Source: Mycobacterium mantenii
Lineage (GTDB): Bacteria > Actinomycetota > Actinomycetes > Mycobacteriales > Mycobacteriaceae
DNA: 64,000 nucleotides
Direction of reading: 5' to 3'
Assembly (NCBI RefSeq): GCF_010731775.1
Contig: NZ_AP022590.1
Coordinates: forward strand, 5,766,001 to 5,830,000
Both the position numbers and the translations under genes were made by a program. This document shows, piece after piece, positions 7,771-17,100 of this stretch (within the stretch, counting starts at the first letter, position 1; every line of letters begins with the position of its first letter). The notes below the pieces were generated by a model that ran no database searches, was not told the origin of the DNA, and was given only the letters and a program-made list of their open reading frames with translations.

Positions 7771-7807
7771 GAAAAACGGGGCCGCACACCGATCGGTGTG
7801 CGGCCCC
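7771..7807 (-). terminator. Intrinsic terminator of the PE-PPE-esx operon
   Basis: Positions 7778-7807 are a perfect 30-bp palindrome (half-site GGGGCCGCACACCGA). On the minus strand it is followed by GTTTTTCG, giving a GC-rich hairpin with a short T tract 17 bp beyond the esxI-like stop codon. Such canonical intrinsic terminators are uncommon in mycobacteria. Confidence 0.85.
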
Positions 7808-7824
7808 GGTATCGAGACGCGGTG

Positions 7825-8109
7825 TCAGGCCCAGCTGGACCCGACGGCGCTGTCAGTGCTGGCCATGTTGCTGCCCGCGGACTGCACCTTCTGTCCGTGG
7901 GCGTTGGCCTGCTCGTAGATGACCTGGAAGTTGCGACCCAACTGGGTGATGAACTCCTGGCAGGCCACCGAACCCGCACCGCCCCAGAAGTCGCCGGCAG
8001 CAAGCACATCGCGAACGATGGCCTGGTGCTCAGCTTCCAAGGACGCGGCCTGGGCGCGGATCAACGCACCGTGGGCGTCTACATCGCCGAACTGGTAGTT
8101 AATGCTCAT
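7825..8109 (-). CDS. esxI: WXG100 protein, EsxI/EsxN type (ESX-5)
   Basis: This 94-residue type VII secretion substrate is nearly the same as the Mtb9.9/EsxN family: it begins MSINYQFGDVDAHGALIRAQ, has the central turn FWGGAGS (W-G-G in place of W-X-G), then ITQLGRNFQVIYEQANAHGQ, and ends SAVGSSWA. It forms a helical-hairpin heterodimer with its EsxJ-type partner encoded just upstream (45-bp gap), and the pair is exported by ESX-5. It is last in the minus-strand PE-PPE-esxJ-esxI operon and is followed by an intrinsic terminator. These paralogues (EsxI, L, N, O, V) are nearly identical, so the symbol rests on synteny with Rv1037c. Confidence 0.93.
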   Translation of the reverse strand: MSINYQFGDVDAHGALIRAQAASLEAEHQAIVRDVLAAGDFWGGAGSVACQEFITQLGRNFQVIYEQANAHGQKVQSAGSNMASTDSAVGSSWA

Positions 8110-8153
8110 TTGCTTAGCTCCTTAAAAGTGTCGGGCAGCAGCCGGTTTGACTG

Positions 8154-8450
8154 TTAGCTGCCGAGGATCTGCTGCGAGGCCTGCTCTTGCTGCTCGTAGT
8201 TGTTCGCGTCGCGAATCAGTCCGTCGCGCACTCCGTGGAGCATGTTGACGATGTTGCGGAAGGCCTGGTTGACCTGACCCATGGTGTCGTACGAGGTGGC
8301 CTGGGCCTGACCGCTCCAGCCCGAGCCGGCGATGTTCATCGACGACGCCCACATCTTGCGAGCCTCGTCCTCAACGGTCTGGGCGTGCACCTCGAAGCGC
8401 CCCGCCATCGCCCGCATCTCGTGCGGGTCGGTCATAAAACGTGTCGCCAT
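8154..8450 (-). CDS. esxJ: WXG100 protein, EsxJ/EsxM type (ESX-5)
   Basis: This 98-residue partner of the EsxI-like protein has the family opening [20 protein letters not shown], the W-S-G turn in [11 protein letters not shown], and the C-terminal sequence [14 protein letters not shown], which varies at one position from the QILSS ending that names the family. The ESX export signal YxxxD/E is normally on the other partner or the PE protein, and YEQQE here fits that pattern. The gene lies between PPE and esxI on the minus strand. By synteny it corresponds to Rv1038c. Function: secreted heterodimer of the ESX-5 system, role in the host not deducible. Confidence 0.93.
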   Translation of the reverse strand: MATRFMTDPHEMRAMAGRFEVHAQTVEDEARKMWASSMNIAGSGWSGQAQATSYDTMGQVNQAFRNIVNMLHGVRDGLIRDANNYEQQEQASQQILGS

Positions 8451-8608
8451 GTCGACTGTCTCCTATCTTGAAGCTTCAGTTCGCCGAAGTCTTAACAGTT
8501 GTAATTGATGCGGTGGTGGCCGCGTTGTAAAGAGATTACGGCCTACCGGTTAATTGCTCGCCTCAAATGGGTGACATGCACCCCCCTTTTCCCATATCAG
8601 CGGACCTC

Positions 8609-9787
8609 CTAGACGACGACCTGCTTGGGCATCACGATCGGCTTGAAGCCGTACCGCGGGCCGGACCCGTAGGCGCCGGCACCCTTTGCCGCCGCCGCCA
8701 TTCCGGGCATGCCGGGCATCGCGGTGACGGGCTCGGCCTCGGAGGCGACGGTCCAGCCCGAGCCCTCGAGCGGGGCGGCGGCCGAAGCCAACTGCGTCGC
8801 CGGCGCGGCCGCGGACCAACCGGGGGGCACCGACAGACGGCCGACCATGGACGCCTGGCCGGCGGCCGCCGTTGTCGCCGCGCCCAGGCCGCTTCCCGGC
8901 GCCACCGAGCCCACCATGGTGCCTTCGGTGATGCCGGCGACGCCGGCGGGCGCCACGTCGCCAACGGCGATCGCCGGCACGGCGCCCAGGGTGTGGCCCA
9001 GCGACACCGCCGTCGGAATGGTGTTCATGGTGAACCAGGCCGCGGTGTTGACGGCGCCGTTGATGCCGTTGAACACGGCCGGCGTGCCGAGGAAATTGTC
9101 GATCGAGCCCAGAATGCCAGGGAACGTGTTCGCCCCCCAGGGGGGTGCGGCGGTCAAAACCGCCGCATTGGAGACGGGGGCGAGTAGCGCTTGGGCCGTG
9201 CCGCTGGTCGTGCCACCGGCGAGGGCGGCGTTGTCCACGGTCGCGGCGGCCGCCGGGTCGGTGGTCGACGTCAGCGGCGTCACCGGGGTCAGCGTCCCGG
9301 CCGCCGTTGAGGCCGCCTGATACGCGGCCATGGCGGCGGCGTCCTGGGCCCAATACTCGGCGTACAGGGTGTCCAGCGCCACGATCGCGGGCGTGTTCTG
9401 GCCCAGCACATTGGACGCGACGAGCGCCGCCTGCGTGGCCCTGTTCGTGGCAATCACCGGTGGCGGCACCACCGCAGCGAACACCGCCTCGAAAGCGGCC
9501 GCCGACGCTGTGGCCTGCGCACTCGCCTGCTCCAGCGTCGCCGCCGTCTCGGTCAGGTAGGTGACGATGGGCTGGGCCGCCGCGGCCGCCGCCACCGACC
9601 CGCCGCCCGTCCACTGCTCGCTGGTCAGCAGCGCGATGATCGACTCCCACTGGGTGGCCGTCGTGCTCACCTCGGCGGCCAGGTTGGCGTACGCCGTCGC
9701 GGCCGCCATCAGGGGCGCGGCGCCCGCACCGGAGTAGATGAGCGAGGAGGTGATCTCCGGGGGTATTGCCGCAAAACTTAGAACCAT
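8609..9787 (-). CDS. PPE family protein, PPE15-like (ESX-5 substrate)
   Basis: The 392-residue protein has an N-terminal PPE domain (residues 1 to about 175): MVLSFAAIPPEITSSLIYSG with the P-P-E motif at 9-11 and the WTGGGS turn near 59-64. An Ala/Thr/Val-rich central region follows, then a PPE-SVP-like element (VGRLSVPPGW). The C-terminus ends in GMPGMAAAAKGAG and RYGFKPIVMPKQVVV. The last part closely resembles the tail of the upstream PE protein. The gene is 58 bp downstream of the PE gene and upstream of the esx pair, matching PPE15 (Rv1039c), whose PE8 partner and EspG5 chaperone complex has been described. It is probably surface-associated or secreted through ESX-5. Confidence 0.93.
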   Translation of the reverse strand: MVLSFAAIPPEITSSLIYSGAGAAPLMAAATAYANLAAEVSTTATQWESIIALLTSEQWTGGGSVAAAAAAQPIVTYLTETAATLEQASAQATASAAAFEAVFAAVVPPPVIATNRATQAALVASNVLGQNTPAIVALDTLYAEYWAQDAAAMAAYQAASTAAGTLTPVTPLTSTTDPAAAATVDNAALAGGTTSGTAQALLAPVSNAAVLTAAPPWGANTFPGILGSIDNFLGTPAVFNGINGAVNTAAWFTMNTIPTAVSLGHTLGAVPAIAVGDVAPAGVAGITEGTMVGSVAPGSGLGAATTAAAGQASMVGRLSVPPGWSAAAPATQLASAAAPLEGSGWTVASEAEPVTAMPGMPGMAAAAKGAGAYGSGPRYGFKPIVMPKQVVV

Positions 9788-9845
9788 TTTTGTCCCGCTC
9801 CTTATTTGTCTGTTCGAATTCGAAGTCTGTGACCGTGACCGCTGC

Positions 9846-10751
9846 TTAGACGGCGGTCGGTTTCGGCATGACGATCGGCTTGACGCCGTAGCGCGGAGCG
9901 CCGAAGCCGGCGCTGCTGCGGCCGGCCGAGGCCATCCCGGGCATGCCGGGGACGACCGAGCCCGCGCCGGCCTGCGGCGCCGCGGCGGTCCAGCCCGCTG
10001 TTTGGATCGCGCTGACGGGCGTGACGACCGGGGCGGGCGCGCCGGCCCAGCTCGGCGGCACCGCCAGGTTGCTGACCATGGTCGCGGAACCCATTGAGGC
10101 CACCGGCAGTGCGCTGACGCCGCCCATGCCGGTCATGCCGCCGGCCGCGGCGGTGGCGCCGAGCCCGGGCGAGGCGGCGACGTCCGCGGCCAATCCGGCG
10201 CCAGCGGCATCGCCGGACGTGTCGAGCAGACCACCACCGGCGAGTCCGATCAGGTCGGACCCCGCCGAGGCCCAGTTGCCACCACCGATGTTCAAGATGT
10301 TGGCACCGTTGCTCGAGAGGCCGAAGAGCCCGCCGAGCATGTTCGGGTTGGTGCCGTTGCCTGTGCTACCGAGCAGGTATGCAAGCCAGTCGAGCGGACT
10401 GCCTGAAGTAGTGGTCGCAGCTGTGCCAAGCGGGCTGGCGCTGAGATTCGACAGCACGGCCTGACTCGCGTTGACGGCCTCGGTGTCGCCGTAGGCGTTG
10501 GAGCTGATGCCCAGGGTGCTCGCATACTGCTCGAGCTGCGCCTGCGCCTGGGCGGCGACGGCCTGATACTGGGTGCCGTAGGTCGAGAAGATTGCCGCCT
10601 GCTGGGCCGAGACCGGATCGGCCGCCGCGGGAGCGATCACGGTGGTAGCCGACGCGGCGCCCGCATTCTGCGCCGCCAGGTTAGTGTTGATCCCGCTGAG
10701 CAACTGCTCCGCGGCTAACATCTCTTCGGTTTGTGTTGTCAGAAATGACAT
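9846..10751 (-). CDS. PE family protein, PE8-like, with long C-terminal domain
   Basis: This 301-residue PE protein is the first gene of the operon. The N-terminal ~95 residues form the PE helical hairpin (begins MSFLTTQTEEMLAAEQLL), ending with YGDTE, which fits the YxxxD/E type VII secretion signal. The usual Pro of the family-defining P-E pair appears replaced by Thr (T-E). The rest is a Gly/Ala-rich segment with NPNMLGGLFGLSSNGANILN, then SNLAVPPSWAG and a tail RYGVKPIVMPKPTAV almost the same as that of the adjacent PPE protein. By position it matches PE8 (Rv1040c). It is expected to pair with the PPE protein for ESX-5 export. Confidence 0.9.
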   Translation of the reverse strand: MSFLTTQTEEMLAAEQLLSGINTNLAAQNAGAASATTVIAPAAADPVSAQQAAIFSTYGTQYQAVAAQAQAQLEQYASTLGISSNAYGDTEAVNASQAVLSNLSASPLGTAATTTSGSPLDWLAYLLGSTGNGTNPNMLGGLFGLSSNGANILNIGGGNWASAGSDLIGLAGGGLLDTSGDAAGAGLAADVAASPGLGATAAAGGMTGMGGVSALPVASMGSATMVSNLAVPPSWAGAPAPVVTPVSAIQTAGWTAAAPQAGAGSVVPGMPGMASAGRSSAGFGAPRYGVKPIVMPKPTAV

Positions 10752-11487
10752 CCGTTGCTCCTAGTGTTGGAACGGACCGACCCCCTGCGATAAGCCGGCC
10801 TGTGTGTTCACGCCACGTCCCCTGTGCGTTGGGGAAAAGGCTAGCTATCCACCGACTCCACGTTCCCGCCGAAAAGGCACACGTGACAGCCGTTTACGGC
10901 TTCTTAACGCCGAGTGTCGTAGTTTTAACAAGCTCCTGTCGGGCGATACCGTGATGTCATCTGAAATCGGGTGGCGTATCAGGAGATCGCGCGTGGCGCG
11001 CGGATACTAGTCGACGCACGTTCGCGCCGCACGTTAGACATTTGGCTAATTGCGGGCGGGTGGCCGTGCCGGCGGGCGGCCGTCGCGCGCCAGGCCCCGA
11101 TGACCCGACCGGCGATGGCGAAACGGAGCCAAATCCCCAAGCGCCGCTTGACGTTCGAGCTTCGGCGCGAAGTTGCGGGTGCGTCTGATCGACGTGGGTT
11201 GCGGTTCCGGCGACGCCCGGCTAGGGCCGGTGTCGCGCAAACTGGTCTGAGCTTCCGGCGGCTGCCTGAGTAGCGTGCCGTGCGGCCTGCTGTGATGCAC
11301 ACCACGGGATGGCCGTCGCGGATCGCCGGTATTTGCTCCCGGCGATTAAGTGGCATTGCTCCAGGTGTCAGGTAGCAAACTTGCGAGCGGCCGGGAGGGG
11401 TTAGGGGATCTTGCTCCCGAACCCCGGGCAGTTAAGTGGGTCGTCACAGCACCCCGGCGATGGTGCCGCTGCCACTGGCGGCGGCTC
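10752..11487. other. Intergenic region upstream of the PE operon
   Basis: About 735 bp between the PE gene start and the DUF732 gene stop, containing the PE promoter. ORFs on both strands (for example 10979-11356 minus and 10971-11273 plus) have no recognisable domain, no good ribosome binding site, and a composition typical of antisense readings of GC-rich DNA. I see no repeats, RNA genes or mobile-element traces. Confidence 0.5.
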
Positions 11488-13228
<1,741 letters not shown>

Positions 13229-13259
13229 CCGGCCCCCCGTCGGCTACATTCGCGACCGG

Positions 13260-13336
13260 GCCCCCATAGCCCAATTGGCAGAGGCAGCGGACTTAAAATC
13301 CGCCCAGTGTCGGTTCGAGTCCGACTGGGGGCACCA
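13260..13336 (+). tRNA. leuX: tRNA-Leu (anticodon UAA), short variable loop
   Basis: The cloverleaf can be drawn by hand. Acceptor GCCCCCA (13260-13266) pairs with TGGGGGC (13326-13332), and A plus encoded CCA follow (13333-13336). The D arm includes GCCCAATTGGC. Anticodon stem GCGGA/TCCGC encloses loop CTTAAAA, giving anticodon TAA (Leu, UUA codons). T stem GTCGG/CCGAC carries TTCGAGT. Only five bases (CCAGT) separate the anticodon and T stems, whereas bacterial tRNA-Leu normally has a long class II variable arm. In M. tuberculosis leuX lies in this neighbourhood beside integrase fragments (Rv1054/Rv1055), from memory. It is 32 bp after the methyltransferase stop. Confidence 0.93.
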
Positions 13337-13605
13337 GGTTGGCCCGGTTCGGGCCGCATTCACCGCCCGCCGCTGCTGGTCAAACGTCCCGCTGCATGCT
13401 GAACGCGGCAGGTGCGCCGGACCGGCTCCCGGTGCGCCGCCAACCTCGAAAGGAGCGGCACCGCACGGGTTTTCGAGCATGGTGTGATGCTGAAAGGCTT
13501 TGGAGCGGAAGGGGATTGGATGATGATGCCTCGCTCGGGTCATCGACACCCGCAGGCGGGCGGGCCCACGCCTGCTCGTGTCCGGCCTGTTGTGCGAGCC
13601 CGGGC

Positions 13606-14784
13606 TTAGTCTCCCCGACCAGCGCCGTTGCCCTTGCCGTGTCCCTTACCTGGACCGTGCCCTGGTGGGGCCGGAGGCTGTTGTGCTGGCGGGGGTGGCG
13701 GCGGTGGGGCATTACTGACCGGAGCCGGCGACGGCGTGCTGGTGGTCGCCGGCTCAACGGGTGCGTGGGAGGACGACGCATCAAGCGCGAGTGCCAACGG
13801 GACGAGAATCAGTACCGCCAAGACCGCCAAAACGCCCAGCAACTTTCGCCTGCGGCTCGTCGGTGGGACCAGTGCCGGGACGAAAGTGTTTGTGGGCGAG
13901 CCGGGCACCGGCACCGTAAGCGGCTTTGTCGCCGGGTGCACCGGCGGGGCGACTTGCACGCCTGCGACCACGTCACGTCGGCCGTGCATCGCGGCGCGCA
14001 TCTCGTCGGCGCTGCCAAACCGCTGCCCTTGGTCGTACGCCATCGCCCGTTCGATGACCATGATCAGCCGGGGATCGACGTCGGGCCTCAGCCCGGCGAG
14101 TGGCGGCGGCCGCCCGTGCAGAATGGCGCCGGCGAGCGCGGCCACGTTCTCCTGCGGGAACGGGCGGTGCCCGGCGAGCGCTTCATAACCCACGACGCCG
14201 ACCGCATAGAGGTCATCGGCTACACAAGCAGGCGCACCGGCGATCCGCTCGGGGCTCAGATAAGCAATGGTGCCGAGGATCTGACCGGTCAGCGTGTTGG
14301 TCGCCTCCGGAAGCTTGGCAATCCCGAAGTCCGCAACCTTGAGGCTCTCGCCCCCCGCGGAAATCAGGATGTTTCCTGGTTTGATGTCGCGATGCAGGAT
14401 GGCGGCGCGATGCGCCGCGCTCAGCGCGGCGAGGACATTGTCGAGCAGCGCCCGCACCCGCGCTTGCGACAGTGGGCCACGGGCCATCTCCTGAGCCAGG
14501 GTTTTCCCAGGCAACCGTTCCATCACGATGAACGGCCTGCCGTCCTGCTCACCCGTGTCGTAGACCGCGACGATATTCGGATGGTTGAGTGCGGCTGCAG
14601 CGTGCGCTTCGGCGTCAAAACGATTCCGCATGCCGCTTTGGGCGCACACTGCCGGGTGTAGCAGCTTGATTGCGATCGGCCGGCGAAGTCGGGTGTCCCA
14701 CCCGTCGCGAACCTCGGCCATGCCGCCACTACCCAGCCTGCCGCGCACCTCATAGCGGCCGGCGAGCAACACCCGGGTGTCCAT
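13606..14784 (-). CDS. Membrane Ser/Thr protein kinase (PknB-type Hanks kinase)
   Basis: A 392-residue eukaryotic-type kinase. Hanks motifs are all present: glycine loop GSGGMAEV (18-25), Lys40 in AIKLL, HRDIKPGN with catalytic Asp133, DFG (152-154), and GTIAYLSPE at the activation segment end. A juxtamembrane linker leads to a single transmembrane helix (about 314-334), then an extracytoplasmic Pro-rich stretch and a Gly/Lys/Asn tail (GHGPGKGHGKGNGAGRGD). There is no PASTA or other folded sensor domain. The ATG at 14784 places the motifs at the usual distance; longer in-frame starts add unrelated sequence. I know of no H37Rv orthologue here, so it is accessory. It is probably active as a kinase; its targets are unknown. 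Confidence 0.92.
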   Translation of the reverse strand: MDTRVLLAGRYEVRGRLGSGGMAEVRDGWDTRLRRPIAIKLLHPAVCAQSGMRNRFDAEAHAAAALNHPNIVAVYDTGEQDGRPFIVMERLPGKTLAQEMARGPLSQARVRALLDNVLAALSAAHRAAILHRDIKPGNILISAGGESLKVADFGIAKLPEATNTLTGQILGTIAYLSPERIAGAPACVADDLYAVGVVGYEALAGHRPFPQENVAALAGAILHGRPPPLAGLRPDVDPRLIMVIERAMAYDQGQRFGSADEMRAAMHGRRDVVAGVQVAPPVHPATKPLTVPVPGSPTNTFVPALVPPTSRRRKLLGVLAVLAVLILVPLALALDASSSHAPVEPATTSTPSPAPVSNAPPPPPPPAQQPPAPPGHGPGKGHGKGNGAGRGD

Positions 14785-15135
14785 TCGCCCTGCTAACTCC
14801 GTGTCACTGCGGTCACAGTCGTGCCGAAGTCGGTTACCCGAACAGCGACCGCTCAAAACTCGCACACGCCCGCCGTGGAGCGCGACGACGCCAGGCCGGG
14901 GGACAGGCAGCGTGTGCAGGACTTCGGGCTGACGCTGTTCCGGTCGCTGTGGCTTCTGGATTTTCTGGCGATGGCGCTGAACACCGCGCCGTCCGTCTAG
15001 TGCACGGAATCGGTTGCAACATAATGCTTTTGACAAACATGATGCGGTGCCGTCCTCGGCCATCGCCCGCGTGGACCAATACTTTGGCCCCGCCGCCGAC
15101 GGGCCCGAAAATCGTCATCCATACACTCACCCAGC
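14785..15135. other. Gap between the kinase and the membrane protein gene
   Basis: It contains the kinase promoter region (14785-14860), the methyltransferase remnant (14861-15000), and about 130 bp before the next gene in which I see nothing specific. Confidence 0.5.
14861..15000 (+). pseudogene. Remnant of a second methyltransferase C-terminus
   Basis: Reading plus-strand codons to the TAG at 14998-15000 gives RQRVQDFGLTLFRSLWLLDF followed by LAMALN. This aligns with the end of the methyltransferase at 12005-13228 ([27 protein letters not shown]). There is no start codon, ribosome binding site or methyltransferase core upstream, since the divergent kinase gene begins at 14784. It is therefore the surviving 3' end of a duplicate gene, whose body was lost or replaced. 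Confidence 0.75.
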
Positions 15136-15933
15136 ATGGGCATGCTGTTCGGCCTCGCGCCGTGGATCGTGTATTGGGTACTCGTCGGTAACGTTCCGTT
15201 CCCCGCGGCCGTCCTGGTCGCGCTGGTGATCGCCGCCGCCAGCCTGGGCGTGGGGGGCGTGGTGGGCCGGAAGTGGCAATTCTTTGACTTTGCCTCCGCC
15301 GCAGTGCTTTTGGTCCTCGCCGTGCTGGCCTTCACGCTCAGTGAATCGTTCCTCGAGCGGTGGATACTGCCGCTGAGCAACGCGGGGATCTTCCTGGTGA
15401 CGCTGATCGGGATGCTGGTCGGCAAGCCCTTCATAGCCGAGTTCGCCGCGGCGGAACAAGCCGCCGACGTCGTCAAGACCGATCTGTTCCGCCGGGTCGT
15501 CACGATCCTGAGCTGGCTTTGGGTCGCGACGTTCGCCGGGATGACGGTGTCGTCGGCGATCCCGCCGATCCTGGCCGGCCCCGCCGGGACGACCGCCGCC
15601 CTGATGCTGGACACGAAGACCCCGCTGTCGTTCCTCTGCTACTGGATCATCCCCTTCGGCCTGCTGGGGCTCGCGGCGGTGGCCTCGCGACTGCTGCCCG
15701 ACCGCATGCTGGTCGGCATCGACGACGTCGCGCGGGAAACCTCGTTCGTCGCCTACGACGAAGCCACCATCGATGAGCTCTACTTCCTGGCCACCGAGCA
15801 CGCCAACCGCGAGGTCGGTCCGGGCAAGGAGGCCTACGCTGTCAAGGTGGGCGGGATGGGAACTCCGTTGACCGGAGACGAGTCCCGAAAGTCGTGGCCC
15901 TCGACGTACAAGGTGCGCGACAAGCGGCGCTGA
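15136..15933 (+). CDS. Polytopic membrane protein of unknown function
   Basis: A 265-residue protein with about six hydrophobic segments (roughly 3-20, 24-43, 52-70, 82-100, 128-150, 165-190) and a soluble C-terminal tail (about 195-265, including DDVARETSFVAYDEATIDEL). Internal features such as VGRKWQFFDFAS and LSESFLERWILPL suggest a sensor- or carrier-like membrane protein, but I do not recognise the family. The start is the ATG at 15136; another in-frame ATG is at 15142, and no clear ribosome binding site precedes either, so a leaderless mRNA is possible. The dienelactone hydrolase gene follows after about 120 bp on the same strand. Confidence 0.8.
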   Translation: MGMLFGLAPWIVYWVLVGNVPFPAAVLVALVIAAASLGVGGVVGRKWQFFDFASAAVLLVLAVLAFTLSESFLERWILPLSNAGIFLVTLIGMLVGKPFIAEFAAAEQAADVVKTDLFRRVVTILSWLWVATFAGMTVSSAIPPILAGPAGTTAALMLDTKTPLSFLCYWIIPFGLLGLAAVASRLLPDRMLVGIDDVARETSFVAYDEATIDELYFLATEHANREVGPGKEAYAVKVGGMGTPLTGDESRKSWPSTYKVRDKRR

Positions 15934-16055
15934 ACCCGCACCGCGGTTCGGCTACGTTGGTTCTCGGCGGAGCGGCCCCGGACCTGCCGCAGGCGCTCCG
16001 CATCCGGTTGCGGCCACAACGGGAATGCCCACCGGAGCGGAGAACAGGAGTCGCG

Positions 16056-16811
16056 ATGAACCCACCCAGCGCCGACGCCATACGCGCGGAAACCATCACC
16101 ATCACCGGCCACGGCGGCGACGAGATCGAGGCCTACCAGGCCGTGCCGCTCGCGCAGGGCTCGCGGGGCGGCGTCGTGTGGATCCACCACATGCCCGGAT
16201 ACGACCGGGAGACCAAGGAATTCGTCCGCCGGATCGCCGTCAGCGGCTACAACGCCGTGGCGCCCAACCTGTACTCGCGGGAAGCCCCGGGTGCGGCGCC
16301 CGACGACGCGGCCGCCGCGGCGCGGGCCGCCGGCGGGGTGCCCGACGAGCGATTGGTCGGTGACGTCGCGGGCGCGGTGGAGCACCTGCGTAAGTTGGCC
16401 GGCGCCAACGGCAAATTCGGCGTCATCGGTCACTGCTCGGGCGGACGGCACGCCTACCTCGCGGCCTGCTCGCTGCCGTTCGACGCGGCGGTGGACTGCT
16501 ACGGCGCCTTCATCGTCGAGGACCCGCCCGAGGGCATGCCCAAGTCCATGAAGCCGATTCTGGACCTGGCATCCAACCTGAGCTGCCCGCTGTTGGGCCT
16601 GTTCGGTCTCGACGACCGGTTTCCGGCGCCCCCCGCGGTGGCCACCCTGGACGCCGAGCTCACCAAGCTGAACAAGCCGCACGAGTTCCACTCCTACGAG
16701 GGCGCGGGCCATTCGTTCTTCTCCGTCGACCGCCCGGCGTACCGGCCGGAGGCCGCGGTGGACGGCTGGCAGCGCATCGACGAGTTCTTCACCACCTACC
16801 TGAAAGGCTAG
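16056..16811 (+). CDS. Dienelactone hydrolase family protein
   Basis: An alpha/beta hydrolase of 251 residues. The nucleophile elbow is GHCSGG (Cys in place of Ser, as in dienelactone hydrolases), the acid is in GLFGLDDRFPAP, and the histidine is in EGAGHSFF. The N-terminal HHMPGYDRETKEFVRRIAVS matches the oxyanion-side strand of the family. ACAGGAG precedes the ATG at 16056 by 6 bp. The substrate is unknown; relatives hydrolyse dienelactones or other cyclic or thio-esters. The next gene begins 10 bp after the stop, so the run 16056-17871 is probably one operon. A second member of the family is at 59179-59976. Confidence 0.9.
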   Translation: MNPPSADAIRAETITITGHGGDEIEAYQAVPLAQGSRGGVVWIHHMPGYDRETKEFVRRIAVSGYNAVAPNLYSREAPGAAPDDAAAAARAAGGVPDERLVGDVAGAVEHLRKLAGANGKFGVIGHCSGGRHAYLAACSLPFDAAVDCYGAFIVEDPPEGMPKSMKPILDLASNLSCPLLGLFGLDDRFPAPPAVATLDAELTKLNKPHEFHSYEGAGHSFFSVDRPAYRPEAAVDGWQRIDEFFTTYLKG

Positions 16812-16820
16812 GCACCGGCT

Positions 16821-17093
16821 ATGTGCACCTATCTCACCGAACACGTCGATATCGACGGCAGCGGCAAGGGCGCGACGGGATGGTTCGGCGCCAACCGCGC
16901 GACGGTGTACGTCGACCATCCCGTCCATGCCCCCTACGGCCACACGGTCAACATCGACGTGATCAACCCGCAGCTCGGCCCGTCGGCACGGGTGGCTCTG
17001 GAATTGACCGAAGAAAGCGCGCTCGCGCTCGCCGACGCCATCCGCAGGGCGATCGGTCACGCACCGGCCGGACTGGCCTCCAGACACCAGTAA
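16821..17093 (+). CDS. Small conserved protein (DUF6295-like)
   Basis: A 90-residue soluble protein beginning MCTYLTEHVDIDGSGKGATG, with WFGANRATVYVDHPVHAPYG and NIDVINPQLGPSARVALELT. I recognise it as a small actinobacterial family (DUF6295 in my recollection) of unknown function, often found next to DUF427 or hydrolase genes. It sits 10 bp after the dienelactone hydrolase and 8 bp before the DUF427 gene on the same strand, which suggests cotranscription. It has no signal peptide or transmembrane segment. The His and Cys residues could bind metal, but this is speculative. Confidence 0.8.
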   Translation: MCTYLTEHVDIDGSGKGATGWFGANRATVYVDHPVHAPYGHTVNIDVINPQLGPSARVALELTEESALALADAIRRAIGHAPAGLASRHQ

Positions 17094-17100
17094 ATCAGCG

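Noticed and set aside
10979-11356. 125-residue minus-strand ORF in the PE upstream region
   Set aside because: Arg-rich composition typical of antisense frames, no ribosome binding site or motif, and overlapped by other unsupported ORFs.
13337-13605. Prophage or integrative element at the tRNA-Leu
   Set aside because: No integrase gene and no second copy of the tRNA 3' end within the window. Only an old insertion is possible.
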